NCBI GenBank assembly: GCA_948500755.1
Contig: CAOOYH010000006.1
Span: 1 to 64,000 of the forward strand
Source: an uncultured Lactobacillus sp.
Lineage (GTDB): Bacteria > Bacillota > Bacilli > Lactobacillales > Lactobacillaceae
DNA length: 64,000 bases
Direction: 5' to 3'
Positions 35,378 to 43,016 of the stretch are shown here, in pieces (within the stretch, counting starts at the first letter, position 1; each line of letters starts with the position of its first letter). Made by a program: the position numbers and the translations under genes. The notes beneath the pieces were generated by a model. The model had not been told where the DNA came from. It was given only the letters and a program-made list of their open reading frames with translations, and ran no database searches.

Positions 35378-35894
35378 TTTTCAAAGTCTCCTTAAACGTT
35401 ACACGATGTGAAAATGATAAAAAGAAAAAGATGAACTTTTCTAAAAAACGATTAATTCTCGTATTCCATTTATCAGTTTCTACTAATGGTTTAACCAATA
35501 CTGATTCTACACCTGCCAAGTTACCTGCCTGAATATCAGTAATTAACTGGTCTCCAACCATCATAACTTGATCTTTCTTTAAGCCCAAACGCTCACGTTC
35601 TTTAGTAATAGCAAAAGGAAGCGGCTTGCGTGATTTAGCTACAAAAGCAATGTGATAAGGATTGAGCACCTTCCCAACACGCTCAGCATTATTATTAGAA
35701 ATCACTACTAATTTAATATTAGCCTTTGCGAGTCGCTGATTCAATTTATTCATCTCTTCTGCTGTTTCAAACTTATTCCAAGCCAATAAAGTATTATCTA
35801 AATCAGAAAAGACTGCTTTGATTCCCATTTCATGTAATTTATCTGTATTTAAATGATAAATTGTGTCGATCGTATATTTTGGTCGAAATAGCAT
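35370..35894 (-). CDS. yqeG: YqeG-family HAD-IIIA phosphatase
   Basis: A 174-residue HAD-superfamily protein. Motif I FSDLDNTLLAWN is near residue 30, motif II VISNN near 64, and motif IV MVGDQLITDIQAGNLAG near 114. The last 30 residues include a hydrophobic stretch (FLEKFIFFFLSFSH). The cellular substrate is unknown, but the gene is nearly always first in the yqeG-yqeH cluster, suggesting a link to ribosome or cell-cycle processes. Confidence 0.93.
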   Translation of the reverse strand: MLFRPKYTIDTIYHLNTDKLHEMGIKAVFSDLDNTLLAWNKFETAEEMNKLNQRLAKANIKLVVISNNNAERVGKVLNPYHIAFVAKSRKPLPFAITKERERLGLKKDQVMMVGDQLITDIQAGNLAGVESVLVKPLVETDKWNTRINRFLEKFIFFFLSFSHRVTFKETLKNG

Positions 35895-35956
35895 TCAGTA
35901 TTTTCCCTTCATAAAATTGCATAACTTTAATATACCAAAAAAATAGCAATTTTTGC

Positions 35957-35986
35957 ATAAAAAAAGACGCGCCAGTAAACGCGTCA
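35957..35986 (-). terminator. Terminator of the infC-rpmI-rplT operon
   Basis: GACGCG (35966-35971) pairs with CGCGTC (35980-35985), loop of 8; on the minus strand it is followed by a run of seven T. Confidence 0.85.
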
Positions 35987-35997
35987 TTTTTATCAGA

Positions 35998-36354
35998 TTA
36001 GTTTAAAGCTTTCTTAGCAGTTTCTGCTAATTGAGCAAAAGTTTCTGCATCGTTGTAAGCAACATCTGCTAACATCTTACGGTTCATGTCAACACCAGCC
36101 AACTTCAAACCGTGCATTAACTTAGAGTAAGAAATGTCGTTTTGTCTTGCTGCTGCATTGATACGAGCAATCCATAACTTTCTGAAGTCACTCTTACGTC
36201 TCTTACGGTCGCGGAATGCGTATCTGTAAGATACAAATAATTGAGTGCTTGCAGCCTTAAATTGCATGTGCTTTGCGCCACGGTAACCCTTGGCAAGCTT
36301 CATAACCTTCTTACGACGTTTACGTGTTACAGTTCCACCTTTAACTCTTGGCAT
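35998..36354 (-). CDS. rplT: 50S ribosomal protein L20
   Basis: A 118-residue bL20 protein with a strongly basic N-terminal arm (MPRVKGGTVTRKRRKKVMKL) that threads into 23S rRNA, and a globular domain with RKLWIARINAAAR. Besides its role in 50S assembly, L20 represses its own operon by binding the leader RNA in Firmicutes. It has an AGGAGG site and is last in the operon. Confidence 0.98.
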   Translation of the reverse strand: MPRVKGGTVTRKRRKKVMKLAKGYRGAKHMQFKAASTQLFVSYRYAFRDRKRRKSDFRKLWIARINAAARQNDISYSKLMHGLKLAGVDMNRKMLADVAYNDAETFAQLAETAKKALN

Positions 36355-36392
36355 CAGAAATTCCTCCTAATATCGTTCTTAATTAGTAATAA

Positions 36393-36593
36393 TTAACGCA
36401 TTTGGGCAAGCATCTGTTTGATGCGCTTCATGTCACTGCGTGAAACCATAGCAGCTTTTCTCAAATGACGACGTTGTTTCTTAGTCTTACCGTGGAAACG
36501 GTGACCAGTAAATGCGTGGTGACGCTTCAAACCACCATTAGCAGTTCTCTTAAAACGCTTAGCTGAAGCGCGGTGTGTTTTCATTTTAGGCAT
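36393..36593 (-). CDS. rpmI: 50S ribosomal protein L35
   Basis: A 66-residue basic bL35 protein with MPKMKTHRASAKRFKRTANG at the N-terminus and AMVSRSDMKRIKQML near the end. It has a GGAGG site and sits between infC and rplT, the universal order. Confidence 0.98.
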   Translation of the reverse strand: MPKMKTHRASAKRFKRTANGGLKRHHAFTGHRFHGKTKKQRRHLRKAAMVSRSDMKRIKQMLAQMR

Positions 36594-36613
36594 TTTCTAT
36601 TTCCTCCAATTAA

Positions 36614-37147
36614 CTACTTTTTCTTTTTGTCCTTTTCACTCTTAGGTGCAAGCATCAAGAACATTGAACGGCCTTCCATCTTAGGTCTGCTAATTACATT
36701 AGCAATATCTGAGGTAGCTTCAGCCATTTTTTCTAAAACTTGTTGACCTAATTCCTTATGAGTGATTGCACGACCTCTAAATCTAATTGAAACACGGACC
36801 TTAGCTCCTTCTTTAGTTAGGAACTTACGAACATGCTTCAACTTAGTATCAAAGTCGTTACCCTCAATAGTAGGGCTCAAGCGGATTTCTTTGACACTAA
36901 CTGTCTTAGACTTTTTACGGGATTCCTTAAGCTTCTTTTGTTGTTCAAAGCGGTACTTCCCATAGTCCATAATCCGGGCAACTGGTGGTTTAGCATTTGG
37001 TGAAATTAAAACTAAGTCCAAATTTGCGTTACTTGCTCGTTGCAAGGCATCATTTTTAGACATAACACCAACTTGCTCACCATTTTCATCAATTAAACGA
37101 ACTTCGCGTGCGCGAATTCTATCGTTTAAAATCAAATTCCTTGGTAT
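36614..37147 (-). CDS. infC: Translation initiation factor IF-3
   Basis: IF-3 controls start-codon selection on the 30S subunit. N-domain: NDRIRAREVRLIDENGEQ; linker: RFEQQKKLKESRKKSK; C-domain: KEIRLSPTIEGNDFDTKL and GRAITHKELGQ. The start is unusual. The perfect Shine-Dalgarno GGAGGTGA (37154-37161) is followed after 6 bases by ATA (37145-37147), in frame and aligning with the N-terminus of Bacillus IF-3, which itself starts at AUU. Alternatives are TTG at 37135 and the following ATT, behind a weak AAGGA. infC genes are known for rare starts that IF-3 itself disfavours. With ATA the protein has 177 residues. Confidence 0.9.
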   Translation of the reverse strand: MPRNLILNDRIRAREVRLIDENGEQVGVMSKNDALQRASNANLDLVLISPNAKPPVARIMDYGKYRFEQQKKLKESRKKSKTVSVKEIRLSPTIEGNDFDTKLKHVRKFLTKEGAKVRVSIRFRGRAITHKELGQQVLEKMAEATSDIANVISRPKMEGRSMFLMLAPKSEKDKKKK

Positions 37148-37169
37148 GATTCTTCACCTCCGTGTTAAT

Positions 37170-37295
37170 TTGAGGACAAGAAAAAGGCGGGTAAAAGTTT
37201 TAACACCCGCCTTTAATCAACAGAAATTATCGATCAGCCTAGAGGTTAACTTAACTTAGGCGAGAAGCGGGAGCTTCTTCTTGTTCTCAACTAGT
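37170..37295 (-). promoter_or_regulatory. L20-type leader with attenuator of infC-rpmI-rplT
   Basis: The transcript has a 5' structured region (a CTCCCGCTTCTCGCCTAAG part and its pairing partners, about 37220-37290) and then a terminator stem GGCGGGT/ACCCGCC (37186-37192 with 37205-37211) with T-rich tail, about 40 bases before infC. This layout matches the L20 leader RNA family of Firmicutes, in which bound L20 promotes termination. Recognition is by layout, position and the operon it precedes. Confidence 0.8.
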
Positions 37296-37298
37296 CGT

Positions 37299-37327
37299 AT
37301 TATACTCGCTTCATAATTGTCCGTCAA
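37299..37327 (-). promoter_or_regulatory. infC operon promoter
   Basis: On the minus strand -35 TTGACG (37322-37327) and consensus -10 TATAAT (37299-37304) are separated by 17 bases: a strong vegetative promoter. Confidence 0.85.
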
Positions 37328-37374
37328 CTAAAATTTTAAAGTTGAAATTGATTATTTCTTTCAAACAAATATAT

Positions 37375-38067
37375 TTACATTTTTACTAATTTAGCAAATG
37401 CTTCTTCTGGATCATGATGATCCGAATTTTTGATAAATTCTTCATATGAATCAAAAGATTGAATTTTTCTATCATTGAGCAAATGAATAAAACATTTTCC
37501 TCCAATCAAATAATCCAATTCATGTGTAGTTACGATGACACACGTATTTTCTTTCTTAGCTAAATCACTAATAATCTCTTCAATTTGAATTTTAGAAACA
37601 GGATCCACCCCACTAAAAGGTTCATCTAACAAAAACAATTTTTTATCTAATTTACTTTCTAAAAATAATAAAAGCCATCTTCTTTCACCAACTGACATTT
37701 CCCCAACTTTTTGCTTCATCAATTTCATATACAAATCACGAAAATATGGGGATAATTTTTCTAATATTACCGGTTCATGGGTATTGGCAATTCCAAAAAC
37801 AAAGTTTTGTAAGTCTTTCCCAGTTAAAGTTCCAAATACAACAGGATTTTGTGTTTGATATAAAATTTCATCTATGGAAGGTAGACCTTGAATACTTCCA
37901 GAATAATCCGTTCGTAAATTACTGAGAATATCAAATAAAGTACTTTTACCTGCACCATTATAGCCAATCAGATAATTTACTTGTCCGGGATCAAATTCAA
38001 CATTTAATTTTTGAAAGATAGGAATTTGTCTATATTGAAAACTCAAATCTCGAATTTTAATACTCAT
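37375..38067 (-). CDS. ABC transporter ATP-binding protein of the LytTR-linked operon
   Basis: A 230-residue ABC ATPase. Walker A is GYNGAGKST near residue 36, Q-loop around ILYQTQNP, Walker B LFLLDEPFSG near 147, and H-loop TTHELD near 185. The ABC signature is MSVGERRWLLL instead of LSGGQ, a divergent but recognisable form. I chose ATG at 38067 (GAGGTGA 5 bases upstream). It is last of four genes after the LytTR regulator, the DUF3021-like protein and the permease, and presumably forms an exporter with that permease. No terminator is clear, only AT-rich DNA, before the infC promoter region. Confidence 0.9.
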   Translation of the reverse strand: MSIKIRDLSFQYRQIPIFQKLNVEFDPGQVNYLIGYNGAGKSTLFDILSNLRTDYSGSIQGLPSIDEILYQTQNPVVFGTLTGKDLQNFVFGIANTHEPVILEKLSPYFRDLYMKLMKQKVGEMSVGERRWLLLFLESKLDKKLFLLDEPFSGVDPVSKIQIEEIISDLAKKENTCVIVTTHELDYLIGGKCFIHLLNDRKIQSFDSYEEFIKNSDHHDPEEAFAKLVKM

Positions 38068-38082
38068 GTCGTTCACCTCACC

Positions 38083-38847
38083 TTAGTTACGCATATTAAG
38101 AGAATTTAATCTCACTTTAGAAATTGAGCCAATGCCAATTCCTCCAAAAATAATTAACAAAATTAAGACTGCTAGTATCTGATAAGAAGCTACACTAGCT
38201 GCATTCCGAAATGCTTGATTTATTGTTAACAAAACTTGGCTTACATAATCTATAGGATTAAGGCCATACACGATTTCTCCTAAAATACTATGGGTATCAT
38301 TTCTTAAGATCGAAAGCCATCCCATTCCAAATAAGCCAATATTTGCTACTGTACTGATTGTATTAATTTTTACCGGTAAAGTTCCTAAGAGAATGGCTAA
38401 CAAGAAAACAGGAATGCCTGCGAATAAGTATGAAATAGTGTAGAAAGTCAAAATTAATAGTAGATTCTTTAAATAAAATAATCCGATCACAAATCCAAAA
38501 ATAAAAACACTTAAATAGCCAAATAGCATTTCGCTTAACACTAATCCAATGACCCCATATTTTTTATTTCCACCTGAAATCATCGTATAAGTCTTTAAAA
38601 ATCCACTTTCTCTAAAACTGATTAACTGCATCCCTACACCATTAATCGCTACAGAAACAATAATATAGCCTACATAATTTACGGTTTGATTTAATAATTG
38701 AGAAACAGACCAAGTTGAGGAAACCAAATTTTCAAAGTTGTTAAACATAAATATACATACAGGCACAACAACTGAATAAATAAATGGGATTTTTTTAGAA
38801 AGGATAACTTTATTGAATGTCTTAAAATAGTTAAAAATCAATTTCAT
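38083..38847 (-). CDS. ABC-2-type permease
   Basis: A 254-residue membrane protein with six hydrophobic segments (about 20-40, 50-72, 100-125, 130-152, 160-180, 220-243), the layout of ABC-2 permeases of drug or peptide exporters. The early segment SVAINGVGMQLISFRESGFL is the typical cytoplasmic coupling region. It begins 2 bases after the DUF3021-like gene and 15 bases before the ATPase, so the two proteins form one transporter. Substrate unknown. Confidence 0.88.
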   Translation of the reverse strand: MKLIFNYFKTFNKVILSKKIPFIYSVVVPVCIFMFNNFENLVSSTWSVSQLLNQTVNYVGYIIVSVAINGVGMQLISFRESGFLKTYTMISGGNKKYGVIGLVLSEMLFGYLSVFIFGFVIGLFYLKNLLLILTFYTISYLFAGIPVFLLAILLGTLPVKINTISTVANIGLFGMGWLSILRNDTHSILGEIVYGLNPIDYVSQVLLTINQAFRNAASVASYQILAVLILLIIFGGIGIGSISKVRLNSLNMRN

Positions 38848-38849
38848 AC

Positions 38850-39290
38850 CTATTCCCCCTTATCATTTTTCTTTTTCAATTTAGTATTAATTTGCTTCAC
38901 ATCATTCCATAAGTTAAAGAAGTAAGTTCCATATGCAATAGCATACATGAGAATGAAATCCCCAATTACGATCGGCCATCGTTTTTCTATAACCCTTAAT
39001 CCATTTACAAAGAAATTAAAAATTAACCAAGCAACTAAGCAAACAAAAAAGTTAATAATAATTTGTTTTCTTAATGACCAATTATCATTATTAAAAATCC
39101 AAGTAGCCAAAGCGAAGAAAATACCAATTAGAAAAGACGTTAAAACCCAAAATAAGAATTCTGAGAGCTGGAGTGTACTATTAGCTAAATTTTTCCAAGG
39201 ACATTCCATAAGAATCTGAACAACTATCCAAGCCATCCCGATTCCAATTCCAATTAAACCACTTACTAATAATTGACCAATTTTTTTCAT
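38850..39290 (-). CDS. DUF3021-like membrane protein paired with the LytTR regulator
   Basis: A 146-residue protein with four membrane helices (about 6-27, 44-64, 75-96, 106-127) and a charged cytoplasmic tail (KQINTKLKKKNDKGE). Size and layout match the DUF3021 family, nearly always coded next to LytTR regulators. The start ATG overlaps the LytTR stop (ATGA). By analogy with the streptococcal LytTR regulatory systems (HdrRM, BrsRM), it may hold its partner regulator inactive at the membrane; that role is inferred. Confidence 0.82.
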   Translation of the reverse strand: MKKIGQLLVSGLIGIGIGMAWIVVQILMECPWKNLANSTLQLSEFLFWVLTSFLIGIFFALATWIFNNDNWSLRKQIIINFFVCLVAWLIFNFFVNGLRVIEKRWPIVIGDFILMYAIAYGTYFFNLWNDVKQINTKLKKKNDKGE

Positions 39291-39721
39291 AATCCCAGCC
39301 TCTCCTTCAAAACTTTAATCTTTCTTCTTGCAACTTGAATGCGTAAACCATTCTCTAAAATTGCATCAATATTTCCACTACTGATAATCTCCAAATGATC
39401 AATAAAATGGTAATTAACAATTGAACTTCTTGAAGTAGTAACAAAATTACTAGGTAGAAGTTTTTCCACTTGATAAAGTCGTCCCTTAAAAATATAAACA
39501 TCCCCTTCAGTACAAATCATTGTCTTTTCATCCTCTACTTGAATGACAAGAATTTCTGAAAACTTGATCGCATACGCATCCCCATCTTGATAACCCCAAA
39601 GAAAATCTTGCTTTGATGTTAATTCGTTTGTAATCCGCTTTATTTTACTGGTCATTTTTTTCAGCCAAAATTCAGCCTTTTCCTCGGATAAATTAGGATC
39701 AATATTAAACTCAACCTTCAT
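39287..39721 (-). CDS. LytTR-domain transcriptional regulator
   Basis: A 144-residue protein without a receiver domain. The N-terminal 45 residues are charged and helical; the LytTR DNA-binding domain follows (about 45-143) with AIKFSEILVIQVEDEKTMI, VYIFKGRLYQVEKLLP, FVTTSRSSIVNYHFIDHL and GLRIQVARRKIKVLKERL, all standard LytTR blocks. It has an AAGGAGG site. Two direct repeats 21 bp apart precede the gene, so autoactivation is likely. It leads the operon with the DUF3021-like protein and an ABC exporter. Confidence 0.92.
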   Translation of the reverse strand: MKVEFNIDPNLSEEKAEFWLKKMTSKIKRITNELTSKQDFLWGYQDGDAYAIKFSEILVIQVEDEKTMICTEGDVYIFKGRLYQVEKLLPSNFVTTSRSSIVNYHFIDHLEIISSGNIDAILENGLRIQVARRKIKVLKERLGL

Positions 39722-39747
39722 TGTTTTTCCTCCTTACTTGGTTATTA

Positions 39748-39817
39748 AGTATAACGATTCACCTCTTAAAAAACAGAGATTTTCGGTAAACGGTAAAAAT
39801 CTAGTGTTGAATGGTAA
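39748..39817 (-). promoter_or_regulatory. LytTR operon promoter with two direct repeats 21 bp apart
   Basis: On the minus strand TTACCATTCA (39808-39817) and TTACCGTTTA (39787-39796) match at 8 of 10 positions, exactly 21 bases apart, two helical turns. A -10 TATACT (39748-39753) lies about 33 bases downstream, without a good -35 (TGTTTT at 16 bases). Paired direct repeats at two-turn spacing upstream of a weak promoter are the normal target of LytTR activators. Confidence 0.75.
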
Positions 39818-39823
39818 TTTTAC

Positions 39824-39861
39824 ATAAAAAAATCCGCCAGGATCTTTTTCCTAGCGGATTT
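39824..39861 (-). terminator. Intrinsic terminator of thrS
   Basis: A 12-bp stem (39831-39842 with 39849-39860), one G-U pair, loop of 6, followed on the minus strand by seven T. It separates thrS from the LytTR promoter. Confidence 0.9.
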
Positions 39862-39882
39862 TTATTGTTTATTTTATTAAGA

Positions 39883-41817
39883 CTAGTTTTCTCTTGAGTA
39901 TGACTTAACGTCTGCATCAATTTCGTTGATAAAGTCGTCAAGACTCTTAGAAATTTCTTCGTCAGTACCGTAGCGACGAACGTTTACTGAACCGTTGTTC
40001 ATTTCGTTGTCACCTAATACTAAAGTGTAAGGTACCTTTTGGGTTTGTGATTCACGAATCTTGTAACCCATCTTTTCATTTCTATCATCAACTTCTACTC
40101 TGAAGCCGCGCTTAGCAAGTTCTTGACGAACTTTTTCTGCGTATTCGCCGTGAGCTTCATTGTTAACTGGAATGATTTCTGCTTGAACAGGTGCAAGCCA
40201 AGTTGGGAAGGCACCCTTGTAGATTTCAGTTAAGTAGGCAATAAATCTTTCCATAGTACCAACAATACCACGGTGAACCATAACTGGACGGTGTTCTTCA
40301 CCATCTTTACCAACATAAGTTAAACCAAATCTTTCTGGAAGCATGAAGTCAAGTTGGATAGTTGACATAGTTTCGTCATTACCCAAAGCAGTCTTAGTTT
40401 GAATATCAAGCTTAGGACCGTAGAATGCAGCTTCACCTTCAGCTTCAACGTAATCAAGGCCAAGGTCATCCATAGCACCCTTAAGCATCTTTTGACTTCT
40501 TTCCCACATTTCATCGTTTGCAAAGTACTTGTCAGTGTTCTTTGGATCACGGTATGAAAGTCTGAAGTAGTAATCAGTAATATCGAAGTCTCTGTAAACG
40601 TCCATGATTAACTTCAAGATCTTAGCAAATTCGCTTTGAACTTGGTCAAGTTCTACGAAAGTATGACCGTCGTTTAAAGTCATTTCACGTACACGTTGAA
40701 GACCTGATAAAGCACCTGACTTTTCATATCTGTGCATCATACCAAGTTCAGCAACACGAAGTGGAAGATCACGGTAGGAACGAATGTGGTGCTTGTAGAT
40801 TTGAATATGTGAAGGACAGTTCATAGGACGAAGTTCAAGCATTTCACCATCACCCATGTCCATTGGTGGGAACATGTCATCACGGTAGTGTGCCCAGTGA
40901 CCTGAAGTCTTGTAAGCATCAAGGTTCATAAGTACTGGAGTGTAAACGTGCTTGTAACCATCGCCAACTTCACGGTCAATAATGTAACGTTCAACCACGC
41001 GACGAATAGTAGCACCCTTTGGCATCCAGTAAGGAAGACCTGCACCAACCTTAGGATCAACGAAGAATAAGTCAAGGTCACGACCAATAGTACGGTGGTC
41101 TCTTTCCTTAATTTCAGCACGACGCTTCAAATCTTCATCCAAAGCTGCTTGCTTAAAGAATGCAGTACCAAAGATTCTTTGAAGCATTGGGTTTGAAGAT
41201 TTACCAAGCCAGTAAGCACCAGCAACTGATAAAAGCTTGAAGTGCTTAATCTTACCAGTGTTTGGCAAAAGTGCTTCAAAACCGAAGTCGATGAAATCGC
41301 CAAGACGGTATGCATCAACCATTTCGCTATCAATCTTCTTCAAAAGTTCACTCTTGTATGGGTCATCCTTGAATTGTTCTTCAAGTTCTGATTTAGCTAC
41401 TTGAACAAATTCAATCTTTTCGCCGCTCTTAACAGCTTTTTGCATTGCCTTTTCAAGTCTTGGTAATTCACCAACTTTAATTTGGTCGTCCTTATCAGTA
41501 TCTACGAAAAAGCCACCTTCATCAGCAACATGTTCACCAAAGTGAAGGTCAGGGTAAAGTTTTTTAGCAACTGCTTCAAATACAAATGCAGCACTTGCAC
41601 GTAAAACGTCTAAAGCTTCTTCATCTTTATCAGTTAAAATTGCAACTTCAGCATCATTATCTAAAACATAATCCAATGGTCTTAATTGGCCGTTAACCTT
41701 ACCTGCTACAGCTGCTTTTCCAAGTGAAGTAGCAATACTTGAAGCCAACTTTCCAACAGTGATGCTTGAATCAAAATCTCTTTTTGAGCCATCTGGCAAA
41801 GTAATTGAAAAACTCAT
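39883..41817 (-). CDS. thrS: Threonyl-tRNA synthetase
   Basis: A 644-residue class II enzyme that charges tRNA-Thr. TGS domain at 1-62 (MSFSITLPDGSKRDF); editing domain in about 65-225, with HFGEHVADEGG; catalytic core with motif 2 LPLRVAELGMMHRYEKSGA and motif 3 VHRGIVGTMERF; C-terminal anticodon domain after WLAPVQAEIIP. The start ATG at 41817 follows an AGGTA site. The open frame continues 44 codons upstream, but that part is T-box leader RNA, not protein. Confidence 0.97.
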   Translation of the reverse strand: MSFSITLPDGSKRDFDSSITVGKLASSIATSLGKAAVAGKVNGQLRPLDYVLDNDAEVAILTDKDEEALDVLRASAAFVFEAVAKKLYPDLHFGEHVADEGGFFVDTDKDDQIKVGELPRLEKAMQKAVKSGEKIEFVQVAKSELEEQFKDDPYKSELLKKIDSEMVDAYRLGDFIDFGFEALLPNTGKIKHFKLLSVAGAYWLGKSSNPMLQRIFGTAFFKQAALDEDLKRRAEIKERDHRTIGRDLDLFFVDPKVGAGLPYWMPKGATIRRVVERYIIDREVGDGYKHVYTPVLMNLDAYKTSGHWAHYRDDMFPPMDMGDGEMLELRPMNCPSHIQIYKHHIRSYRDLPLRVAELGMMHRYEKSGALSGLQRVREMTLNDGHTFVELDQVQSEFAKILKLIMDVYRDFDITDYYFRLSYRDPKNTDKYFANDEMWERSQKMLKGAMDDLGLDYVEAEGEAAFYGPKLDIQTKTALGNDETMSTIQLDFMLPERFGLTYVGKDGEEHRPVMVHRGIVGTMERFIAYLTEIYKGAFPTWLAPVQAEIIPVNNEAHGEYAEKVRQELAKRGFRVEVDDRNEKMGYKIRESQTQKVPYTLVLGDNEMNNGSVNVRRYGTDEEISKSLDDFINEIDADVKSYSREN

Positions 41818-41839
41818 ATTTACCTCCAAAAAATAGAAA

Positions 41840-42055
41840 ATAAAAAATCCCAGTGCCGATAATAGCACTGGGACGTTAATTAGCGTGGTTCCACCCAAAT
41901 TCAGATTATATACATAATCTCTCATATACGGACTGATATTGGAGTCCAACCATTAATTATCAATTTGGGAAATAACGAGTGGGGTAGTTCTTTAATGGGA
42001 GCTTCCAGAACTAGGCTCCTCTCTCTGAGTCAAGAACTATCATGTTCGTTCATTT
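41840..42055 (-). promoter_or_regulatory. T-box riboswitch of thrS
   Basis: On the minus strand GGGTGGAACCACG (41884-41896) is the T-box core. The terminator TCCCAGTGC/GCACTGGGA (41865-41873 with 41848-41856) is followed by TTTTTTATTTT. Stem I upstream holds AGAACTACC; ACC, a Thr codon, is a plausible specifier. With thrS downstream, tRNA-Thr sensing is expected. Confidence 0.92.
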
Positions 42056-42062
42056 GAAATCA

Positions 42063-42090
42063 ATTATACGCGTAGATTTTTGGGAATCAA
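42063..42090 (-). promoter_or_regulatory. thrS promoter
   Basis: On the minus strand -35 TTGATT (42085-42090) and consensus -10 TATAAT (42063-42068) are 16 bases apart, just upstream of T-box stem I and about 20 bases after the dnaI stop. Confidence 0.75.
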
Positions 42091-42107
42091 GTCTTTTTTG
42101 AAAAAAA

Positions 42108-43007
42108 TTAGATTCTTCTGTTTTCCCCTGAAACGACAACTTCTTTCGCTAAAAATCTTACTCGTTGCATCAAACGAGCTGCTTTTACAGGATCGACAGC
42201 ATTTTTTGTTTCAGCAAAGTGCTTTTCAAGTTTATCCATGTCCAAATTAGATGAGAAAAATGTCGGAAGCACATTATCCATTCTTGCTTGCAAAATTACG
42301 CCTAAAACGTCATCACGCGACCATTGGCTGAGAGTTTCTGCCCCAATATCATCTAAAATCAAAACATCACACTCTGAAACGCGCTTGATTTCTTTATTTA
42401 GGCTGTTGTCTTCAAAGTGACTCGAAAGGCTTGCAATAAAAGTCGGCACATGTAAAAAGATGACGTTTTTGTTCGTAGCAGCAATCGAATTTGCAAGCCC
42501 AGCTAACATGTACGTCTTTCCTACTCCAAAATTACCACTTAAATAAAGACCTTTTTGATGATTATTTTCTTTATAGCTATTTAAAAACTGTCGAATAAGA
42601 ATCATAACATCTGAACGTTCATCAGAGATATCAAGATTGCTTAATTTTACTGAGCGCAGGTTCTTCGGTAGATCAATTAATTCCAAGTGCTTTTGAGTAT
42701 TTATCTCTTTATCCGCCTCAATTTTAGCTTTAGTTGGCGCATATCGAATATCAATTACATCCCCATTAATAAACAACTCTGGTTGGTAACCATTCATTAC
42801 ATGATCAGATTTTTGTTTTTGGGAATAATATTCATATAAATTAGCAAAACTTGTTTCTACAATTTTTTTATTCAGTTTATCTTTATGAGCTGCTAAAAAT
42901 TCACGAACATCTTTATCATGTAAAACCTCATTTTGAATTTCTTGTAAAGAAGCTCCAAAATTTCGTTTTTTTACTATTTTTTTGAGAGTATCATCAATTG
43001 GCTCCAT
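42108..43007 (-). CDS. dnaI: Primosomal protein DnaI (helicase loader)
   Basis: A 299-residue AAA+ ATPase that loads the replicative helicase (DnaC). The N-terminal helicase-binding domain (about 1-130) precedes Walker A GNFGVGKTYML near 165 and Walker B CDVLILDDIGAE near 222. Sensor residues lie around PTFFSSNLD. I chose ATG at 43007 because TAGGTGA is 5 bases upstream; the GTG three codons earlier lies inside it. It follows dnaB directly and may be transcribed with it. Confidence 0.94.
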   Translation of the reverse strand: MEPIDDTLKKIVKKRNFGASLQEIQNEVLHDKDVREFLAAHKDKLNKKIVETSFANLYEYYSQKQKSDHVMNGYQPELFINGDVIDIRYAPTKAKIEADKEINTQKHLELIDLPKNLRSVKLSNLDISDERSDVMILIRQFLNSYKENNHQKGLYLSGNFGVGKTYMLAGLANSIAATNKNVIFLHVPTFIASLSSHFEDNSLNKEIKRVSECDVLILDDIGAETLSQWSRDDVLGVILQARMDNVLPTFFSSNLDMDKLEKHFAETKNAVDPVKAARLMQRVRFLAKEVVVSGENRRI

Positions 43008-43016
43008 TTTTATCAC

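Noticed and set aside
41818..41949. 44-codon N-terminal extension of thrS
   Set aside because: It is translated T-box terminator and antiterminator sequence; the ATG at 41817 has an RBS and starts the normal TGS domain.
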